From contig NZ_CP095050.1 in NCBI RefSeq assembly GCF_022921075.1, positions 1,736,001-1,800,000 of the forward strand: a DNA stretch of 64,000 bases, read 5' to 3'. Under the pieces are notes generated by a model. That model saw only the letters and a list, made by a program, of their open reading frames with translations, searched no databases and was not told where the DNA came from. Of the stretch, positions 1 to 8,880 are shown piece after piece (the stretch's first letter is position 1; every line of letters begins with the position of its first letter). The DNA is from Hymenobacter sp. 5317J-9 (lineage in GTDB: Bacteria; Bacteroidota; Bacteroidia; Cytophagales; Hymenobacteraceae). The translations under genes and the position numbers were made by a program.

Positions 1-563
1 AGGGGCAGGCCGGGCTTGCTGCCGCTGCCGTCGGCGTAGGGCCGGGCGTACAACTGCAGCAGCGAGTAGTAGCACAGGGCGCGCAGCAGCCGGGCTTCGC
101 CGCGGTAGTTGTTGGCTTTGGTGGCGTAGTCGGCCGGGAAAATGGGCGCGACGAACTTCGAGGAATTCGCATCGAGGCCGGCCAGAAACACGTTGATTTG
201 GTTGATGGCGGCGTAGCCCGCGCCCCAGGTGTTGATGACGTCGTTCTGGGAAGTTTCGGTGAGCGTGTGGTTCCACACGGCCGTGCCGGTCACCAGGTTC
301 GAGGCGCGGTTGAGGAAGTCGTTGGCCCGGATGTCGCTGAAAATCTGGTAGCGTCCGCCCAGGAAACGGCCGTCTTTCACGAAGCTGTACAAGCCGTTGG
401 CCTGCAGCTCGACGCGGGCAGGGGTGTCGAATACCACTTTGTCCGAGAACAAGGTGACGGGAACGGGGCTAAGCTTATCGGTTTGGCAGGACGAGAAGGC
501 ACCCGCCGAGAGCAGGGCCGCGCACAGGGCCGCGGCCGCTTTGGTGTTTATAAATTTCTTCAT
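1..563 (-). CDS. RagB/SusD family nutrient-uptake outer membrane lipoprotein (3' part outside window)
   Basis: This is the N-terminal part, about 187 residues, of a SusD-like protein; the gene runs off the left edge. SusD proteins are surface lipoproteins that cap the SusC channel and bind the oligosaccharide or other nutrient. The protein begins MKKFINTKAAAALCAALLS and has a lipobox-like Cys in AFSSCQT, giving an anchored lipoprotein. The later segments NDVINTWGAGYAAINQINVF and ARLLRALCYYSLLQLYA match the helical TPR-like core of the family (RAxxYFxLxxxYG). It starts 15 bp after the SusC stop, the normal SusC-SusD order, so the two are surely co-transcribed. The substrate cannot be told from the sequence seen. 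Confidence 0.9.
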   Translation of the reverse strand, partial: MKKFINTKAAAALCAALLSAGAFSSCQTDKLSPVPVTLFSDKVVFDTPARVELQANGLYSFVKDGRFLGGRYQIFSDIRANDFLNRASNLVTGTAVWNHTLTETSQNDVINTWGAGYAAINQINVFLAGLDANSSKFVAPIFPADYATKANNYRGEARLLRALCYYSLLQLYARPYADGSGSKPGLP

Positions 564-578
564 CGGGATAAGTGCGAA

Positions 579-3500
579 TTAGAAGCCAATGTTGAAGCCC
601 ACGGTGTAGGTGCGGGCCTGGCCCACGGAGTTGCGGTCGACGCCTGCGCCGGTGTTGGCGCCGGCGGCCACCGTGCTGGTGCCGTTGCTCGAAATCTCGG
701 GGTCGATGCCCGAGTACTTGGTGAACAGCAGCGCGTTCTGCACCTGCACGTAGAGGCGGGCGTTGGCCACGCCGAGGCGGGTGAGCAGGCCTTGGTCGAA
801 GGAGTAGCCCAGCGACACCTGGCGCAGGCGGGCGAAATCGCCTTTCTCCACGTTCGACGACATCACGAGGGCCGAGCCGTTCGACACGTTGTCGCCATAC
901 ACCACGCGGGGCCACTTGGCGTCGCGGTTGCTTTCGGTCCAGTGGTTGAGGATGTCGACCTCGTTGTTCCAGAAGCGCTGGTCGTGCAGGCCCGACTTCG
1001 TGCCGTTGTAGATGTAGTTGCCACCCGAGAACTGCACAAACAGGCCCAGGTCGATGCCCTTGTAGCGGAACGTGTTGTCAAAGCCGCCGTACCAGGTGGG
1101 CAGCACCGGACCGAAGTATTCGCCGTCCTGCAATTGGGTGGGGGCAGAGGTGTTGGTGTTGGTGCCCTTGATGGTCCAGCCAGTCGAGCCCACGCCGGAG
1201 GTACCCTGGTGGTTGTATTCCACCACAGTGCCGTCGGCCTTCCGAATCATGCGGCGGCCGTTGTCGGGGTTCACGCCCAAAGAGCGCACGGCCAGGATTT
1301 CGCCCACCGAGTGGCCCACTTGGGTGTAGTTGGAGGTTTCGAGGCCGCCGGTGGAAGTGCCGATGCGCTGGCCTTCGGTGGCCAGCGAGAGCACGCGGTT
1401 TTTGAGCGTGGTCACGTTGCCGCTCACCGTCCAGCTGAAGGCCTTGCCTTGCAGCACGTTGTAGCTCAGGTCTACCTCAATGCCGGTGTTGCGCATCGAG
1501 CCCACGTTGGCCTGAATGGAGTTGTTGGGGATGCCCTTGGACGGCGACTGCGGCACGTCCAGAATCAGGCCGTCCACCAGGTTTTCGTAGTAGGCGGCGT
1601 TGCCCCGCAGGCGGTCCTGGAAGAAGCCGAACGACAGGCCAATGTCGGTTTTCTTGCTGGTTTCCCAGGTTAGGTTCTGGTTGCCGGCGTTGCCGTAGTA
1701 CAGCGTCGGGTTGGCCGCGTACAGGCCCGAAGTGTAGGTGGACAGGGCCACGAAGTCGGCAATGCCCTGGTTGTTGCCCACCATGCCGTAGCTGCCGGTC
1801 AGTTTCAGGGTGGAGAAGACGTTGGAGAACGAAGCGTTTTTCCAGAAGGCCTCCTCCGACACCACGTAGCCCAGCGAGGCGCCGTAGAAGTTGCCGTATT
1901 TCTTGGCAAACGCCGAGTAGCCGTCGCGGCGCACGCTCGCGCTGGCCAGGTACTTGTGGTCGTAATTGTAGTTCACGCGCCCGAAAAACGACACCAGGTA
2001 ATTGGTGCCCTGAAACTGGCCCGACGACGCGATGTTGGTGTAGTTGCCCTGGAAGGTGGTGAAAAAGTCATCGGCCACGCCCGTACGCGAGGCACCCCAG
2101 CGCTGAATATCAGTGTTTTGCTGCTCGTTGCCCACCAGCAGCGAAAGGTTGTGCTTCTCGGCAAAGGAGTGGTCGTACTGCAGCGTGTTCTGCCAGTTCC
2201 AGCGCTTGTTGGTGCGGAAGTAGTTGTCGGCCTCGCCCGTGGGGGTGAGCGAGCCGGGCAGCGAGGTGTAGAAGGCTTTGTCCTCGAAGCTCAGGTTGTT
2301 GAGGCCGTAGCTGGTGCGCAGGTTCAGGCCGCTGATGATTTCCCAGTCCGCGTACACGCTGCCCTCAATCTGGCTGCCTTCGGAAGTAAAGTAGTTGTTT
2401 TTGATGTCGACCACCGGGTTGATGAAGCCAATCACGAAGGGCTGGCCATTGGTGGGGTTTAGGTTGGGGCCGGGCCCGATGCTGGTGCCGCTCACGTTGG
2501 GGCTGCCGTCGGGGTTGTAGGCGGCTAGGTTGGGCGGCAGCAGAATGGGCACGCGGCCCAGGCCCGCCGAGCCAAAGGCGTTGTCGCCCACCGAACCCGT
2601 ATTCGGCGAAGCGTTTTGCGTATTGGAATAGGCCACGCGCATGCCCACCGTAAAGTTTTTGTACAGCTTGTGGTCCACGTTCAGGCGGGCCGACAACCGC
2701 TTGAAGTCGTTGTTCACAATCATACCCTTCTGGTTGGTGTAACCCACCGACGAGAAGAAGCTCGTCTTGTCCGTACCGCCCGAGAAGTTCAGGTTGTGCG
2801 ACTGCGAAAAGCCCGTGCGGTAGATGTAGTCGTACCAGCGGGTGTCGGCGGCGTTGCCGTTAGCGTCGGCCAGCTTGAAGCCTTCCACGTTGGTGGCCGC
2901 CGCGCCGATGGCCCGGCGGTTGGCGTTGAGGTTGCGCACGGCTTCGTTTTTCACGTCCACGTACTGCTGGGCATTCAGCACGTCGTAGAGCCGCACTGGC
3001 TTCGACCAGCCGGCCCAGGTGTCGTACGATAAGTGGCTCTGGCCTTTGCGGCCTTTCTTGGTGGTGACGAGGATGACCCCACCGGCTGCCCTCGAACCAT
3101 AGATGGCCGTGGCCGAAGCGTCTTTCAGCACTTCCATGCTCTCGATGTCGGCCGGGTTCAGGTTGCTCAGCGGGTTGTTGGGCACGCTGCCCAGGGCCGA
3201 GTTGTTGCCCGTGAAGGCCGGAACGCCGTCAATCACAATCAGCGGCGACGAGCTCAGGTTGATGGAGTTGACGCCGCGAATGCGGATAACGGGCGGGTTG
3301 TTCAGCACGCCGTTGGGCGTGGTGATGTTCACCCCCGGGGCCCGGCCCTGCAGGGCCTGGTCGAAACTTTGGACCGGCGCGGTGGCAATTTCTTTGCCCG
3401 TGATGGTGGCCACGCTGCCCGTCAGGTCGCGGCGCGACTGCGTGCCGTAGCCCACCACCACCACCTCGCTCAGGTCTTTGGTGTCGGTGGCCAAGCGGAT

Positions 3501-3779
3501 GTTGAACGACGACTGGCCGCCGATGGCCACTTCCTGCGTGGCGTAGCCCACGTAGGAAAACACCAGCGTGCTGGCCGAGGCCGGCGCCGATACCGTGAAC
3601 TTACCGTCGGCGTCGGTGGAAGTGCCCAGTTTGGTGCCCTTCACCAGCACGGTCACGCCCGGAATGGAGGCGCCGTCGGAGCCTATTACGGTGCCCGTCA
3701 GGTTTCGGTCCTGAGCCCGCAGGTCGTGGCCCAGCAAGACCAGCAGCGCGGACATAAAGAGAAGTAAGAGTTTTCTCAT
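579..3779 (-). CDS. SusC/RagA family TonB-linked outer membrane protein
   Basis: This is the TonB-dependent outer membrane channel partner of the adjacent SusD, about 1066 aa, the normal length for SusC. The chosen start gives a clean signal peptide (MRKLLLLFMSALLVLLGHDL, then RAQ); the reading frame is open 22 codons further upstream, but that stretch does not look like protein. After the signal comes a carboxypeptidase-regulatory-like domain (about residues 25-110, GTVIGSDGASIPGVTVLVKG). The SusC hallmark EVVVVGYGTQSRRDLTGSVA follows, then the plug (ALQGRAPGVNITTPNG, IRIRGVNSIN) and a long beta-barrel ending in an aromatic-rich strand (YTVGFNIGF). Import is powered by TonB-ExbBD encoded elsewhere. 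No sigma/anti-sigma pair or glycoside hydrolase is visible, so the substrate is unknown. Confidence 0.95.
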   Translation of the reverse strand: MRKLLLLFMSALLVLLGHDLRAQDRNLTGTVIGSDGASIPGVTVLVKGTKLGTSTDADGKFTVSAPASASTLVFSYVGYATQEVAIGGQSSFNIRLATDTKDLSEVVVVGYGTQSRRDLTGSVATITGKEIATAPVQSFDQALQGRAPGVNITTPNGVLNNPPVIRIRGVNSINLSSSPLIVIDGVPAFTGNNSALGSVPNNPLSNLNPADIESMEVLKDASATAIYGSRAAGGVILVTTKKGRKGQSHLSYDTWAGWSKPVRLYDVLNAQQYVDVKNEAVRNLNANRRAIGAAATNVEGFKLADANGNAADTRWYDYIYRTGFSQSHNLNFSGGTDKTSFFSSVGYTNQKGMIVNNDFKRLSARLNVDHKLYKNFTVGMRVAYSNTQNASPNTGSVGDNAFGSAGLGRVPILLPPNLAAYNPDGSPNVSGTSIGPGPNLNPTNGQPFVIGFINPVVDIKNNYFTSEGSQIEGSVYADWEIISGLNLRTSYGLNNLSFEDKAFYTSLPGSLTPTGEADNYFRTNKRWNWQNTLQYDHSFAEKHNLSLLVGNEQQNTDIQRWGASRTGVADDFFTTFQGNYTNIASSGQFQGTNYLVSFFGRVNYNYDHKYLASASVRRDGYSAFAKKYGNFYGASLGYVVSEEAFWKNASFSNVFSTLKLTGSYGMVGNNQGIADFVALSTYTSGLYAANPTLYYGNAGNQNLTWETSKKTDIGLSFGFFQDRLRGNAAYYENLVDGLILDVPQSPSKGIPNNSIQANVGSMRNTGIEVDLSYNVLQGKAFSWTVSGNVTTLKNRVLSLATEGQRIGTSTGGLETSNYTQVGHSVGEILAVRSLGVNPDNGRRMIRKADGTVVEYNHQGTSGVGSTGWTIKGTNTNTSAPTQLQDGEYFGPVLPTWYGGFDNTFRYKGIDLGLFVQFSGGNYIYNGTKSGLHDQRFWNNEVDILNHWTESNRDAKWPRVVYGDNVSNGSALVMSSNVEKGDFARLRQVSLGYSFDQGLLTRLGVANARLYVQVQNALLFTKYSGIDPEISSNGTSTVAAGANTGAGVDRNSVGQARTYTVGFNIGF

Positions 3780-3818
3780 AAGGGTTAAAACTGAATGAAA
3801 AAATGGTGAGTGGATTGG

Positions 3819-3826
3819 CGAATATA
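3819..3826 (-). promoter_or_regulatory. possible -7 element for susC
   Basis: On the minus strand this reads TATATTCG, one base off the Bacteroidota TAnnTTTG element. It lies 40 bp upstream of the chosen SusC start. Weak evidence, from motif similarity and position only. Confidence 0.3.
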
Positions 3827-4014
3827 GAGAATCAATTCTTGACAACAGAGCAATGATTTTGCATTATTTTTTTTAATCATCGGTTCTATTTTAAAGTCTG
3901 CGTCCGCTAAAAGGAGTCGATAAATAAAAAATTGGTAAAATGGGCTAGTGAGTGATGAGTCACTAGGCTATATGGCTATGTTCTGCAGGTATAAGCGCTA
4001 CTGTTGAATATAAA

Positions 4015-4044
4015 AAAACCTCCTGATTAAGCTCAGGAGGTTTT
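4015..4044 (-). terminator. Rho-independent terminator of the SDR gene
   Basis: Perfect 12-bp stem (4015-4026 with 4033-4044) and a 6-base loop. On the minus strand it is followed by a run of Ts. It lies 24 bp after the stop codon of the SDR gene. Confidence 0.85.
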
Positions 4045-4068
4045 GAGGAAAAGGCTGTTAGCGGAAAC

Positions 4069-4782
4069 CTACCAGGGCACCGGTTGGCCCTGCCAGGTCA
4101 CGAAGCTGCCGTTTTCCTCGGCGTGCAGCTGCTCGGCCAGCCGAATGATGCCGCGGGCCGAGTCGGCCGGCTCCTGGGTGGCGTGGTCGCCGCCCATTTC
4201 GGTGCGCATCCAGCCCGGGTCCACCAGCACCGAAATCAGGCCCATGTGTCCTATCTCGGCGGCCAGGCTGCGCATGTACATGTTCAGGGCGGCCTTGCTG
4301 GCGCTGTAGTGGTAGGGGTCGCCGGTGGCTTTCCAGGTAAGGGAGCCCTGGCCCGAGGAGATGCTCAGGATGCGGCCTTTCTGGCCGGCACGCAGCATCG
4401 GCAGCAGCGCCTGCGCCACCAGCAGCGGCCCAATGGCGTTCACCTGCATGGTTTCGATGGCGTCGTCGTGGGTGAGCTGGCCCAGGCGCTGGTGGGCGTC
4501 GCCCGAGCCGGCGTGCGGGTACACCCCGGCGTTGTTGATGAGCACGTCGAGGCCGCTGGTGCTGGCCTGCAGGGTTTGCACGGCCGCCGCAATGGAGTCG
4601 GCGCTGGCCACGTCGAGCGGCAGCAGCACAAGGCGGTCGGCGTATTGCTGTTGCAGCTGCTTGAGCTCGGCGGCCTGGTCGGGGCGGCGGGCGGCGGCAA
4701 AAACCTGGTCGCCGCGCTCCAGGTACTGGCGGGTAAGTTCGAGGCCCAGGCCCCGGTTGGCTCCGGTGATGAAAACGCGCAT
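4069..4782 (-). CDS. SDR family NAD(P)-dependent oxidoreductase
   Basis: A short-chain dehydrogenase/reductase of 237 aa with a Rossmann fold. It has the nucleotide-binding motif TGANRGLG at residues 6-13, the structural motif NNAG (LINNAGVYPH) and the catalytic pair in YSASKAALNMYMRSL (YxxxK), with the active-site Ser in ILSISSGQGS. The start was placed at MRVFITGANRG because the motif follows at once; an upstream in-frame Met would add 22 residues of no family character. The sequence resembles the sniffer/carbonyl-reductase branch. The substrate cannot be predicted. It is a monocistronic gene with its own terminator. Confidence 0.9.
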   Translation of the reverse strand: MRVFITGANRGLGLELTRQYLERGDQVFAAARRPDQAAELKQLQQQYADRLVLLPLDVASADSIAAAVQTLQASTSGLDVLINNAGVYPHAGSGDAHQRLGQLTHDDAIETMQVNAIGPLLVAQALLPMLRAGQKGRILSISSGQGSLTWKATGDPYHYSASKAALNMYMRSLAAEIGHMGLISVLVDPGWMRTEMGGDHATQEPADSARGIIRLAEQLHAEENGSFVTWQGQPVPW

Positions 4783-4837
4783 GGTGAAGGGTGTCGTGAA
4801 GAAAATCGGATGAAGTTGGGGCTGCAGTTTACGCACA

Positions 4838-4874
4838 AAAGCCCGCACCGGGCACAGGGCCGGGCGCGGGCTTT
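4838..4874 (-). terminator. terminator of the RDD gene
   Basis: Nine-bp GC-rich stem (4838-4846 with 4866-4874) followed by Ts on the minus strand, 22 bp past the RDD stop. Confidence 0.7.
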
Positions 4875-4895
4875 GCGCAAAAAGCGGCTGCCCAT

Positions 4896-5348
4896 TTACC
4901 GCGCAATCTGCACCACGCGGGTTTTGGAGAAGGTGTCGTGCCAGCCGGGGTTGCCCGACAGAAAGGAAAACGCATCGAACGGAATCATGCGGCAGAGCGA
5001 GCGCAGGAAAATGGCCTTGGTGGTCAGTTCCGAACCGTCTTCCATCACCACGCGGGTGCGGGTGAGAAGCTTGCCGATGGTGCGCCCGGTCGATACTTCC
5101 AGCACGAAGTAGTACACAAACATCATCAGGTATATCACCAGAGTGCTGGTCGGACCTTCCAGGTATCGGTCTAGATTGGCGTACCCCATTGCGATCAGCA
5201 CAACGGCAGTACCGAAAGCAAGAACGGCCAGCAAGAAATAGAAGGTGATGATGTCAATAACGTGGTTACCGAAGCGCTGGCCAGTGCTTGCTTCCACCTG
5301 CGCCACGGGTTCGAAGGTGAATTCCGGAAAAGAGTAATCTTGTTGCAT
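4896..5348 (-). CDS. RDD family membrane protein
   Basis: A 150-aa inner membrane protein of the RDD family. The N-terminal region has the Arg-containing entry to the first helix (TGQRFGNHVIDIITFYFLLA), followed by two or three hydrophobic segments (LAVLAFGTAVVLIAMGY, LVIYLMMFVYYFVLEV). The typical RDD middle motif follows, STGRTIGKLLTRTRVV, in which the glycine-threonine turn precedes a basic stretch. The C-terminus (RSLCRMIPFDAFSFL...GWHDTFSKTRVV) is also typical. The role of the family is poorly defined; some members are proposed Na+/H+ antiporters. No partner gene is visible. Confidence 0.85.
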   Translation of the reverse strand: MQQDYSFPEFTFEPVAQVEASTGQRFGNHVIDIITFYFLLAVLAFGTAVVLIAMGYANLDRYLEGPTSTLVIYLMMFVYYFVLEVSTGRTIGKLLTRTRVVMEDGSELTTKAIFLRSLCRMIPFDAFSFLSGNPGWHDTFSKTRVVQIAR

Positions 5349-5486
5349 GCAGTATTAAATGGAAAAGGTTAGACGCGCAATATGGCAAAAACTTTCTGTT
5401 TCACAGAAGCTTGTGTCCCCTTTGCAGGACTGGCCAACAAGCCAGCCAGCGCTGTGCATCTTGCCGGGCTCAGCCGCCGACCAAGC

Positions 5487-6659
5487 CTACTGCACCAGCA
5501 GGCGCGCGGTGGCGGCGGGGGTGCCGTCCACCATCAGGCGGAGGAAATAGAGGCCGGGGGCCAGACACTGAGGCGACCAGCGCAGCGTTTGGGGACCGGC
5601 GGCCAGTGTTGTGGCCGGCGGCGCGGCCACGCGGCGGCCCAGCGCATCTGTCACGCGCAACTCCACCGTGCTGGCGCGGTGCAACCGAAAGCTGAGGCTG
5701 GCTTCCCCCTGAGTGGGATTGGGAGAAACGCTGACCTCGGCCGCCACTTCGGCTTGGTTGCGGGTGGCGGTGATGAGGGAGTTCGGTACCGCAATGTCAA
5801 TGATGTTGTAGAACCAGTTGGGAGTGCCCACCGTGCCCACCAGCGTGGCCGCCCCCGTGGCGGCACTCACGCGGTACCAATTGGTGGTGAAGCTAAACTG
5901 CCCGGTGGCGGTAGATGTCATCAGGTAGAGGCTGTTGGTCTGCGTTTGCGCATTTGCCGCAATGCCAAAGTCGAAAGCGTCGAGGCTAAGCCCCAGCGGG
6001 CCCACCGTGGCCAGCGTGCCGTTGGTGCCAGGAGCTTGCTGAATGAGGCGGTTGCCGGTTCTGTCGATGCCAAACAGCTGGGTGGCGGCGCTGCCGCTGT
6101 AGTTGTTGGTGAAGCCGATGGCCTGCACGTTCGGCGTCTGGCCCGCGTTAGGGTCGGTGGCGGCGTAGGTCAGGTTGCTGTCGGTAGCCAACAGGGCGCC
6201 CGTGGTGGAGCTGAGGCGGTAGCTGTTGCCGCCGGCCGTCACCACGCGAAGCTGGTCGGTGGTGGGGTCGATGCTAAAGCCGATTCGGCTGCTCAGGTTG
6301 CCCAGGTTCAGCGCGATGGCCGGGCCGATGGCCGTGGCGGCGGCAGTGGTCATACTCAGCTCATACAGGCGCAACTGCTGCCCGGCGGTGCTGTTGCGGT
6401 AGCCCAGCGCCAGCAATTGTCCGGTGGCGGGCCGCCGCTCGATGCCAACCAGAAATTCACCGCTCACCAGCCCGGTCACGCGTCCGCGGAGGGCGATGGC
6501 GCCCGGTGCCGTGGCATCAAACGAAATCAGGGAAAAGCTCAGCACGTCGTCGGGCCCCACCAGGCCATACACCGTTTGAGACCGGGCCGGGGGCACAAAC
6601 CCCGCTAAGGCGGCAATAATCAGCAGAAGTTTGGGTAAGGGTAGACGCATAAAAGCCAC
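5487..6659 (-). CDS. DUF4394 domain protein with T9SS C-terminal sorting domain
   Basis: A secreted protein of about 390 aa. The signal peptide is LPKLLLIIAALAGFVPPARSQ; a Met three residues in could be the real start. The body (VYGLVGPDDVLSFSLISFD..., GQLLALGYRNS, GFSIDPTTDQLRVVTAGG, AATDPNAG) matches DUF4394, a WD-like beta-propeller domain of unknown function. The last 80 residues form a T9SS type A sorting domain (VSVSPNPTQGEASLSF ... LAPGLYFLRLMVDG), so the protein should cross the outer membrane through the T9SS and be released or anchored at the surface. It stands alone between two terminators. Confidence 0.85.
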   Translation of the reverse strand: MAFMRLPLPKLLLIIAALAGFVPPARSQTVYGLVGPDDVLSFSLISFDATAPGAIALRGRVTGLVSGEFLVGIERRPATGQLLALGYRNSTAGQQLRLYELSMTTAAATAIGPAIALNLGNLSSRIGFSIDPTTDQLRVVTAGGNSYRLSSTTGALLATDSNLTYAATDPNAGQTPNVQAIGFTNNYSGSAATQLFGIDRTGNRLIQQAPGTNGTLATVGPLGLSLDAFDFGIAANAQTQTNSLYLMTSTATGQFSFTTNWYRVSAATGAATLVGTVGTPNWFYNIIDIAVPNSLITATRNQAEVAAEVSVSPNPTQGEASLSFRLHRASTVELRVTDALGRRVAAPPATTLAAGPQTLRWSPQCLAPGLYFLRLMVDGTPAATARLLVQ

Positions 6660-6731
6660 GGAAAGGTGAAGCTGCCCAGCTGCTTACGGCCAATCCGTCG
6701 GCGTGCTGATGCTGAGAGCCCAAGGTAAAAG

Positions 6732-6768
6732 AAAAACCCTCCGCATCCTTTCGGAGCGGAGGGTTTTT
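6732..6768. terminator. bidirectional Rho-independent terminator
   Basis: Perfect 13-bp stem (6732-6744 with 6756-6768), with A-run and T-run flanks that work on both strands. It ends the GNAT/nitrilase transcript. Confidence 0.85.
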
Positions 6769-6818
6769 GCTCATTCGGCGTAATGTGAAAGGCCAGCCGC
6801 GGTTTCAGTCCTCAGGCT

Positions 6819-8561
6819 TTACCCCGCCGCCACGGCCTTGCGGCGGCTGGTGCGCGGCAGGCGCTCGGTGCCCTGCTCCAGCAGCTCCTCGTCGCGCTCG
6901 GTCTTTTTCACGCTCCAGCTCAGCGAGTACAGGTCCTTGCGGCGGTCGCGCAGGTTGCGCACGGCACCGCTGGTGTTCAGGTCCTTGAGCAGGTCCAGGT
7001 CGAGGTCGGCGATGAGCGTCATCTCGGTGTTGGGCGTGGCCTCGGCCACGATGGCGTCGTGCGGGAAGGCAAAGTCGGAGGGGCTGAACACGGCCGACTG
7101 CGAGTACTGAATGTCCATGTTCTCGACGCGCGGCAGGTTGCCCACCGAGCCGGTGATGGCCACGTAGCACTCGTTCTCGATGGCCCGGGCCTGGGCGCAG
7201 ATGCGCACGCGCTGGTAGGCGTTCTTGGTGTCGGTCCAGAAGGGCACAAACAGGATTTTCACGCCCTCGTCGCTCAGCATGCGCGCCAGTTCCGGAAATT
7301 CCACGTCGTAGCACACCAGAATGCCGATTTTGCCAAAGTCGGTGTCGAAACACTTCAGCTTGTCGCCGCCGCGCATGCCCCAGTAGCTGGCCTCGTCGGG
7401 CGTCACGTGCAGCTTGTACTGCTCGTCCACGGTGCCGTCGCGGCGGCAGAGGTAGGCCACGTTGTGCAGCTTGCCGTCCTCGTACACCGGCATCGAGCCG
7501 GCCACGATGTTGATGTTGTAGCTCACGGCCAGCTCCATCATTTTCAGCTTGATGGGCTCGGTGAACGCCGCCATGGCCCGGATGGCCACCGACGGCGAGT
7601 CCTCGTTGGTGAGGGCCATGAGCGGGGCGTTGAAAAACTCCGGAAACATCACGCAGTCCGACTTATAGCCCGATACGGTGTCGACGAAGAATTCCATCTG
7701 CTGCAACAGGTCTTCCAGGCTGCGGGTGGCGCGCATCTGCCACTGCACAATGCCGATGCGGACGTTGCTCTTGGTATTGCCAATGAGCTTTTCCTTCTCC
7801 TCGTAATACACGTTAATCCACTCCAGCAGCGTGGCAAAGGCCTTGCTTTCGGAGTCGTAAGGCAGGTAGCCGCGAATGATTTTGCGGACGTAGAACTCGT
7901 TGGAGAGCTGGAAGGTGAGGATGGGGTCGACCAGTTCCTTATTGCGCACCATCTCCACGTATTTGGCCGGCGTCATCTCGTTGGCGTAGGCGGCGTAGCC
8001 GGGAATGCGGCCGCCGGCCACCATGGCGCGCAGGTTCAGGTTCTCGCACAGCTCTTTGCGGGCGTCGTAGAGGCGGCGGCCCAGGCGCAGCGAGCGGTAC
8101 TCGGGGTCCACAAACACATCCACGCCGTAGAGCGTGTCGCCGTCGTCGTCGTGGGTGTCAAACTTGCCGTTGCCCGTGATTTTGGCATACGTATGCTTGT
8201 CGCCGAACTTGCTGTAATCCACGATGATGGCCAGGGCCGCGGCCACCAGCCGGCCGTTGTCCTCGATGCCAATCTGGCCTTCGGGAAACTTCCGAATCAG
8301 GGCCGCAAACTCGTCGGCGGCCCAGGCGCCTTCCATGTTGGAATACACCTTGTCCATGATTTCCTTGATGGTCTTGAAGTCGGAGCGGCGCAGCGTGCGC
8401 AGCACCAGCTTATGGGCCGGCACGGCGGTGGGCGTGAGGCGCTCGGCCGTCGTGGCGGCGCTGGGCGTGGCTATTTTTTTGGCGTGGGCACCGCCGGGAG
8501 CGGTTTTGCCGTTGGCGGCCGGGGCCGAAGCACCCGATTTGCCATTAGAAGAAGTTGCCAT
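6819..8561 (-). CDS. bifunctional GNAT N-acetyltransferase / carbon-nitrogen hydrolase
   Basis: A 580-aa two-domain protein of a kind widespread in Bacteroidota. After a low-complexity Ala/Lys head comes a GNAT acetyltransferase domain (about 50-230; VFVDPEYRSLRLGRRLYDAR is the acetyl-CoA-binding stretch). A nitrilase-superfamily amidohydrolase domain follows (about 260-550). The catalytic Glu-Lys-Cys triad is visible in MFPEFFNAP, EQYKLHVTPDE and GILVCYDVEFPE (Cys about 417), so it should be active on C-N bonds. The substrate is not known; an amide made or recognised by the acetyltransferase is a plausible link. The C-terminus is basic (RRKAVAAG). No operon partner lies within 150 bp. Confidence 0.92.
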   Translation of the reverse strand: MATSSNGKSGASAPAANGKTAPGGAHAKKIATPSAATTAERLTPTAVPAHKLVLRTLRRSDFKTIKEIMDKVYSNMEGAWAADEFAALIRKFPEGQIGIEDNGRLVAAALAIIVDYSKFGDKHTYAKITGNGKFDTHDDDGDTLYGVDVFVDPEYRSLRLGRRLYDARKELCENLNLRAMVAGGRIPGYAAYANEMTPAKYVEMVRNKELVDPILTFQLSNEFYVRKIIRGYLPYDSESKAFATLLEWINVYYEEKEKLIGNTKSNVRIGIVQWQMRATRSLEDLLQQMEFFVDTVSGYKSDCVMFPEFFNAPLMALTNEDSPSVAIRAMAAFTEPIKLKMMELAVSYNINIVAGSMPVYEDGKLHNVAYLCRRDGTVDEQYKLHVTPDEASYWGMRGGDKLKCFDTDFGKIGILVCYDVEFPELARMLSDEGVKILFVPFWTDTKNAYQRVRICAQARAIENECYVAITGSVGNLPRVENMDIQYSQSAVFSPSDFAFPHDAIVAEATPNTEMTLIADLDLDLLKDLNTSGAVRNLRDRRKDLYSLSWSVKKTERDEELLEQGTERLPRTSRRKAVAAG

Positions 8562-8616
8562 AAGACTGCATTGGGAGCGGACGAAAGCGCCCGCGCCGTA
8601 AAATTATCCATGAAAA

Positions 8617-8645
8617 AACCCGTTGGCGGCGTTCGCCAACGGGTT
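8617..8645 (-). terminator. terminator of the propeller-repeat T9SS gene
   Basis: Perfect 12-bp stem (8617-8628 with 8634-8645), 5-base loop, Ts following on the minus strand. It lies about 70 bp after the intact-frame stop at 8713. Confidence 0.85.
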
Positions 8646-8712
8646 ATTCAACGGAAATAGGACCCAAACGGTGCAATCGGTTAGCAGAAACCGACCCAAG
8701 ACGTGAATTGCC

Positions 8713-8880
8713 CTATTCGACCAGCAGTTTGCCGACGCTGTGGCCCGTCTTCACAAAGTAGCACCCGGCGGGCAGGCCATGCAGGGGCAGCGTGATTTCG
8801 GTAGCGCCGGGCGCCACGGGGCAGCGCCGCACTTCGCGGCCCAGGGCATCGGTCAGCAGGAGGGTCCAGGCGTTGGGGCC
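8713..8880 (-). other. out-of-frame remainder of the T9SS sorting domain of the upstream gene
   Basis: After the stop of the propeller-repeat gene at 8853, another frame continues with a textbook T9SS tail: TLLLTDALGREVRRCPVAPG, ITLPLHGLPAGCYFVKTGHS, then VGKLLVE and a TAG at 8713-8715. One extra base in the G/C run near 8875-8885 would join it to LQLYPNPAHESATVALPPAP. It is not a separate gene. Confidence 0.85.

Noticed and set aside
198-1673. Plus-strand frame of 491 codons
   Set aside because: Antisense to SusC and SusD, with His/Val/Ala-rich composition and no domain.
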